From Streptomyces griseus subsp. griseus (GTDB taxonomy: Bacteria; Actinomycetota; Actinomycetes; Streptomycetales; Streptomycetaceae): a stretch of DNA of 64,000 nucleotides. Below are positions 60,618-64,000 of this stretch, piece after piece. A model generated the notes under the pieces. The model had not been told where the DNA came from and searched no databases. It saw nothing but the letters and a program-made list of their open reading frames with translations. Position 1 is the stretch's first letter. Every line of letters begins with the position of its first letter. A program made the translations under genes and the position numbers. Where the stretch lies: NCBI RefSeq assembly GCF_000720255.1, contig NZ_JOJE01000015.1, positions 182,151 to 246,150 on the forward strand, given 5' to 3'.

Positions 60618-61640
60618 TCACCCCGCATACGCCGGTGCCACCGCCGACTTCATCAGCAGGCGGACCTTGCCCGTGCCGTCCGCCGGGACCGTCCACAGGT
60701 CCGAGCCGTAGTCGCCCGGAAGCGCGTACACCAGTGTGGAGTTGTCCGCCCACAGCGCCTGGTCGTCGATGTTGCGTTGTTCGGCGGTCGGCGTCTCCTT
60801 CATGGTGCGGAGGTTCAGGACGTACAGGCGCCACGGGGCGTCCGGCGAGGCTCCCTGGACTCGTTTCTTGTACGCGATCCGCGTGCCGTCCGAGGAGAGT
60901 GACGGGCATTCGACGTTGCTGTGGAGGGTGGTGAGGGTGCGGGCGGCTACGTCGCCTCGGACCAGGTACGTGTGGCCGCCCGTCGCCAGCGTGGCGTAGA
61001 AGTGGTTGTCGTCGGCGAAGGTGACGCCCCAGATGTTGGTGTCGGCGGCGTGGTAGGGACGGCCGTCCTTGGTGATGTGGAAGGTCTCGAGGTTGTCGTC
61101 GATGGTCCAGGTGCGGGTGTCGACGATGGCGGTGCGGGTGGAGAAGTCGGTGCCGGCGTAGGAGTCGCCGCTGACGAAGACCGTCCAGGCGACGAGGTGG
61201 CCGGAGGGTGAGACGCGGGCGCGGGTGGGGATGCCGGCGGCCGGGAAGCGGTGCCGTTCGTGGAGGTGTGCGTCGAGGACCACCGCTCGGTAGGTGTCCT
61301 GCAGGGCGCCGTGAACCGCCTGGAGGCAGATGGCCGTTCCGGCCGACGCGTGGAAGCGCAGGCACTTGACGCCGGACGCCGTGCGCGGGGCCTGGGGGTG
61401 GTCCGCGGGGACGGTGGCCATCTCGTCGCGGTGTGGGCCCCACGCCAGGTTGCGGAAGAGGAGTTGGCGGGTGGGGGTCTCGCTGAGGGAGACCGTGCCG
61501 GGACGCACCTTCGGGCCGTCCGCCTGCTGTTCGTCGCGCATGCCCGAGCGGTGGGCGGCGTGCAGCACGGCTCCCGTGCCGACCGCTGCGAGCAGTACGA
61601 CCGAGAGCAGGAGGATCAGCAGGCGGGATCTACTGGTCAT
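60618..61640 (-). CDS. Exported TolB-like beta-propeller protein
   Basis: 340 aa with an N-terminal signal/anchor helix (LLILLLSVVLLAAVGTGAV). The rest shows WD/TolB-like repeats with ARVSPSGHLVAWTVF, NIWGVTFADDNHFYATLATGGHTYLV, CPSLSSDGTRIAYKK and QALWADNSTLVYAL. Its ATG overlaps the stop of the MFS gene, forming one operon. Ligand or partner unknown. Confidence 0.75.
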   Translation of the reverse strand: MTSRSRLLILLLSVVLLAAVGTGAVLHAAHRSGMRDEQQADGPKVRPGTVSLSETPTRQLLFRNLAWGPHRDEMATVPADHPQAPRTASGVKCLRFHASAGTAICLQAVHGALQDTYRAVVLDAHLHERHRFPAAGIPTRARVSPSGHLVAWTVFVSGDSYAGTDFSTRTAIVDTRTWTIDDNLETFHITKDGRPYHAADTNIWGVTFADDNHFYATLATGGHTYLVRGDVAARTLTTLHSNVECPSLSSDGTRIAYKKRVQGASPDAPWRLYVLNLRTMKETPTAEQRNIDDQALWADNSTLVYALPGDYGSDLWTVPADGTGKVRLLMKSAVAPAYAG

Positions 61641-62950
61641 GCGGGCTTCACCTCGCTTGTCGTACGAAGCACGTACGCGGCCGTCACCGCGCTGACGGCC
61701 AACGCGGCCGCCGTCACCGCCAGTGCCGTGCGTCCGCCCCACGCGCTCCAGGCCGCGCCGAAGGCGAGGGAGCAGGTGAAGCGGGCCAGGGCCTGGCCGG
61801 TGCCGACGAGGGCCTGGCCGGCGCCCTGGTGTCGGGCGGGGACGGCCCCCGCGGTGGCGGCGGCGAGTACGCCGTCGGTGGCCGCGTAGAACGTGCCGTG
61901 GAGGAAGAGGACGGCGAGCACCGCCGGGACGCCGTGCCAGGGGGAGAGCACCAGGGCGTAGCCGAGCAGGAGGATGCCGTGGCCGGCCAGGAAGAGGCGG
62001 CGGCGGTTGACGCGGTCGGCGAGGGCGCCGAATGGGACGGCGAGCAGGAGGAAGACCGCGGCCGTGCCCAGCGGGAGGAGGGGGAAGAGGTGGGCGGGCA
62101 GGTCGCCTTCGCGTTGGAGGAGCAGGTAGAGGAAGGAGTCGCTGACGGTGGTGAGGCCCAGCAGGGTCGCGCACAGGGTGAGTCGGCGCAGCTCCGGGCG
62201 GCGCAGCAACCCGAGCGCGTCGCGCAGCGCCGGGCGGGACTGCTCGGGCGGCGCCCCCGACGACCTGCGGGGCTCCTCGGGCCGCAGGTCGGCAGCCGTC
62301 GTACGGCCGGGTACGAAGAGCACCAGGACCAGGACCCCGAGTGCGGCGACGCAGCCGCTGACCGTGAACACCGCGTCATAGCCGTCGACGGTGGCCCGTA
62401 GCAGGGCGAAGGCGACGAGTGGGCCGAGGAGTGCGCCGGTGGTGTCCATGGCGCGGTGGACGCCGAACGCGCGTCCGCGGTGCTCGGGTTCGGTGGCGAG
62501 GGAGATCATCGCGTCCCGGGGGGCGGTGCGCAGCCCTTTGCCGGTGCGGTCGGCCGCGAGGACCACGCTGATCACGGGCAGGGTGTGGGCGAGCAGCAAC
62601 AGCGGCTTGCACAGGGCCGAGAGGGCGTAGCCCAGGCCCGCCACTGCCTTGTGACGGCGGCCTCCCCCGTCGGCCAGGTGGCCGCCGAGCAGCCGTACCA
62701 ACGCACCCACGCCGTTGTTGATGCCGTCGAGGAGTCCGAAGCCGAGCGGGGACAGACCCAGGCCGGTGACCACGTACAGGGGGAGGACGGCGGTGACCAT
62801 CTCGGACGAGACGTCCGTGATCAGGCTGACCGCGCCGAGGGCGAGCACGGTACCGGGCACGGCGGCCGGCCGCCGCCCCGGACGGGAGTCCGGGACGACG
62901 GCGGCCTGTGCCTCACGGGAGTCCGTGCCACGGGAGTCCGCGAGATACAC
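61637..62950 (-). CDS. MFS transporter
   Basis: About 437 aa, 12 hydrophobic segments, with GALVRLLGGHLADGGGRRH (loop motif), SVVLAADRTGKGLRTAPRDAMI and the long central cytoplasmic loop. It is like transporters of the TIGR00900-type or YttB/quinolone-type group. I take a GTG at 62950, five bases after the stop of the phosphoesterase, as start. The frame is open upstream to 63967 but not coding. It ends in the start codon of the TolB-like gene. Confidence 0.78.
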   Translation of the reverse strand: MYLADSRGTDSREAQAAVVPDSRPGRRPAAVPGTVLALGAVSLITDVSSEMVTAVLPLYVVTGLGLSPLGFGLLDGINNGVGALVRLLGGHLADGGGRRHKAVAGLGYALSALCKPLLLLAHTLPVISVVLAADRTGKGLRTAPRDAMISLATEPEHRGRAFGVHRAMDTTGALLGPLVAFALLRATVDGYDAVFTVSGCVAALGVLVLVLFVPGRTTAADLRPEEPRRSSGAPPEQSRPALRDALGLLRRPELRRLTLCATLLGLTTVSDSFLYLLLQREGDLPAHLFPLLPLGTAAVFLLLAVPFGALADRVNRRRLFLAGHGILLLGYALVLSPWHGVPAVLAVLFLHGTFYAATDGVLAAATAGAVPARHQGAGQALVGTGQALARFTCSLAFGAAWSAWGGRTALAVTAAALAVSAVTAAYVLRTTSEVKPA

Positions 62951-62955
62951 CGGCG

Positions 62956-63846
62956 TCAGTTCCAGATGCCGGTGATGTCGGAGGCGGAGGAGGCGTTGCC
63001 CGCGTGGGTGGTGAGACCGGCCAGGTCCTCCACGGTGCGCAGGACGTTGTAGTGGTTGTAGGTGGTGGCGGTGGAGCTGCCGGGGGTGACGTGCTCCCCG
63101 TAGAAGACGGTGGGGATGCGGTTGCCGGAGAGCTTGTTGTCCTCGTCGAAGGTGACGGCGAGGACGCTGTTGTGGGTCTTGGCCCAGGTGGCGTAGGCAC
63201 CGAGGTTGTTCTTGATCCAGGTGTCGCCCGCGGAGACCGAGCAGTCGTGCATGTCGCTGCACAGGTTGGGGACGACGAAGGAGACCTTGGGCAGGGTCGT
63301 GTAGTCGGTGGGGAACTGCGCGAAGGTCTTCGCGGTGCTGGTCGGCACGTTGGAGAAGCCGAACCACGGGTTGTGCTTCTGCGCGTAGTTGCCGCTGCTG
63401 CAGGTCGTGGAGCCCTGGCTGGGCAGCGACTCGTTGTAGCTCGCCCAGGTCTTGCCGGCGGCGATCAGCTCGGAGGCGAGGTTGGGGGCGGAGAGGGAGC
63501 CGACGGAGACGCAGCTGTCGTCGGTGCGGCCCTGGTTGGAGCCGGAGAACAGCATGTAGTAGTTCGGCTCGCTGGGGTGGGTGAGGCCGTAGGACTGGGT
63601 GAGGTCGGCGCCACCCGCCTTGAGGGTGTTGTTGAGGTAGGGGGCGCTGGAGCTGCCGATCACCTGCGAGTAGGCGTGGTTCTCCATCACGACGACCACC
63701 ACGTGGTCGGGGGTCGGGAGAGCTGCGGCCTGGGCGGTGGTGCCGGTGGCGGCCCACAGGCCGATGGAGGCGCCCGTGAGGGCGACCGCTCCGGCGAGTG
63801 AGGCGAGGGGACGTCGGCTGGGCTTGGCGGCCTTGACGGCGGTCAT
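62956..63846 (-). CDS. Secreted phosphoesterase (alkaline-phosphatase-fold acid phosphatase/phospholipase C group)
   Basis: 296 aa. A signal peptide (residues 1-40, ending TAQAAA) precedes the phosphoesterase domain: VVVVVMENHAYSQVIGSS (metal-site Glu-Asn), SEPNYYMLFSG and VLAVTFDEDNKLSGNRIPTVFYG. It is an extracytoplasmic phosphatase, starting an operon with the MFS and TolB-like genes. A GGAGGA ribosome site is buried in a 7-bp hairpin. Confidence 0.84.
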   Translation of the reverse strand: MTAVKAAKPSRRPLASLAGAVALTGASIGLWAATGTTAQAAALPTPDHVVVVVMENHAYSQVIGSSSAPYLNNTLKAGGADLTQSYGLTHPSEPNYYMLFSGSNQGRTDDSCVSVGSLSAPNLASELIAAGKTWASYNESLPSQGSTTCSSGNYAQKHNPWFGFSNVPTSTAKTFAQFPTDYTTLPKVSFVVPNLCSDMHDCSVSAGDTWIKNNLGAYATWAKTHNSVLAVTFDEDNKLSGNRIPTVFYGEHVTPGSSTATTYNHYNVLRTVEDLAGLTTHAGNASSASDITGIWN

Positions 63847-63847
63847 G

Positions 63848-63864
63848 ACTGTCCTCCGGACAGT
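63848..63864. promoter_or_regulatory. Hairpin over the ribosome site of the phosphoesterase gene
   Basis: ACTGTCC/GGACAGT arms with a three-base centre; on the minus strand the GGAGGA site lies in the second arm, just before the start codon at 63846. Confidence 0.4.
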
Positions 63865-63917
63865 AGTGACGGACGTACGGGGGGTGGTGGGAGCGCCGTA
63901 ACCCTAGTAGGGCTTGG

Positions 63918-64000
63918 TCAGGTTCGTATGGGGGTGGGTATGTCGCGGTGGCAGGTGGGGCAGGCACCGGTCCAGAGGGCGAGGAGTGTCTGTAGCTCGC
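63918..64000 (-). CDS. C-terminal end of a leftward gene running past the window
   Basis: A stop at 63918-63920 closes a minus-strand frame that encodes ELQTLLALWTGACPTC and then HRDIPTPIRT. CPTCHRD suggests a zinc or metal-binding CxxC, or a cysteine pair, near the terminus. Only 26 codons are visible, so nothing more can be said. The gap to the phosphoesterase start is 71 bases. Confidence 0.35.
   Translation of the reverse strand, partial: ELQTLLALWTGACPTCHRDIPTPIRT

Noticed and set aside
63847..63917. PHO boxes upstream of the secreted phosphoesterase
   Set aside because: No GTTCACC direct repeats are recognisable in the short upstream gap.
1..64000. CRISPR arrays or insertion sequences
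   Set aside because: No spaced identical repeats and no transposase motifs were seen; the only notable repeats are the short ones listed.

Overview
The window is chromosomal DNA of a Streptomyces-type actinomycete. The evidence is very high GC with G/C third codon positions, Tat and lipoprotein signals, a cslA-glxA-cslZ cluster, class E/F sortases, an ATP-binding/XRE/DUF397 trio, and rare TTA codons in places where they look regulatory.

Layout. 0-2.8 kb: the end of an ehuBCDA-like ABC transporter operon (ehuC partial, ehuD, ehuA) and an IclR regulator. 2.9-9.0 kb: two identical tRNA-Lys(CTT) genes bracket a leftward set made of an acyl-CoA ligase, two DUF3592 membrane proteins, an AA10 lytic polysaccharide monooxygenase, an SPFH protein and an NlpC/P60 hydrolase. 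9.0-14.6 kb: a long leader containing a TTA-bearing micro-ORF, then cslA-glxA (tip glycan synthase and radical copper oxidase) facing the GH6 gene cslZ. 14.7-27.6 kb: mostly core-type genes (two sortases and an LAxTG surface protein, HAD phosphatase, ROK regulator with a divergent Gfo/Idh/MocA oxidoreductase, LLM oxidoreductase, a second YidC, GH30, SEC-C protein), plus an orphan Rhs tail.

28.2-41.1 kb is a defence island with slightly lower GC and an AT-rich left edge: MORC-like GHKL ATPase, Z1 helicase-like protein, NaeI-family endonuclease (with a TTA codon), Vsr nickase, a reverse-strand HTH regulator, a winged-helix/zinc nuclease-like protein, a ParB-like protein, an SNF2-like helicase and a C5-cytosine methyltransferase. 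A broken HNH endonuclease gene follows. The first four genes and the methyltransferase look like one NaeI-type restriction system. The HTH/HNH/ParB/SNF2 block is either an accessory of it or a second, nested system, and is the best candidate for something undescribed.

41.3-44.3 kb holds an ATP-binding/XRE/DUF397 trio and two decayed genes. 44.3-46.4 kb holds an AraC/DJ-1 regulator and an oxidoreductase.

46.6-59.9 kb is an unusual small biosynthetic cluster. A free-standing adenylating enzyme and carrier protein sit with an EctC-like cyclase (no ectA/B), an acyl-CoA dehydrogenase, a transglutaminase-like protein, an Asp/Glu-racemase-fold protein lacking both catalytic cysteines, a chorismatase, a class II DAHP synthase, an LLM oxidoreductase and an MFS exporter. 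A MarR gene precedes it. Near-identical promoter/operator blocks lie in inverted orientation at both ends and appear to drive outward operons (deaminase-DsbA on the left, paired SMR exporters on the right). The plausible logic is that MarR senses the product or a precursor and co-derepresses synthesis, side enzymes and export. 60-64 kb: a chagasin-like lipoprotein and a leftward operon of phosphoesterase, MFS transporter and TolB-like protein.

All functions are read from sequence motifs and remembered family features; no database search was run.
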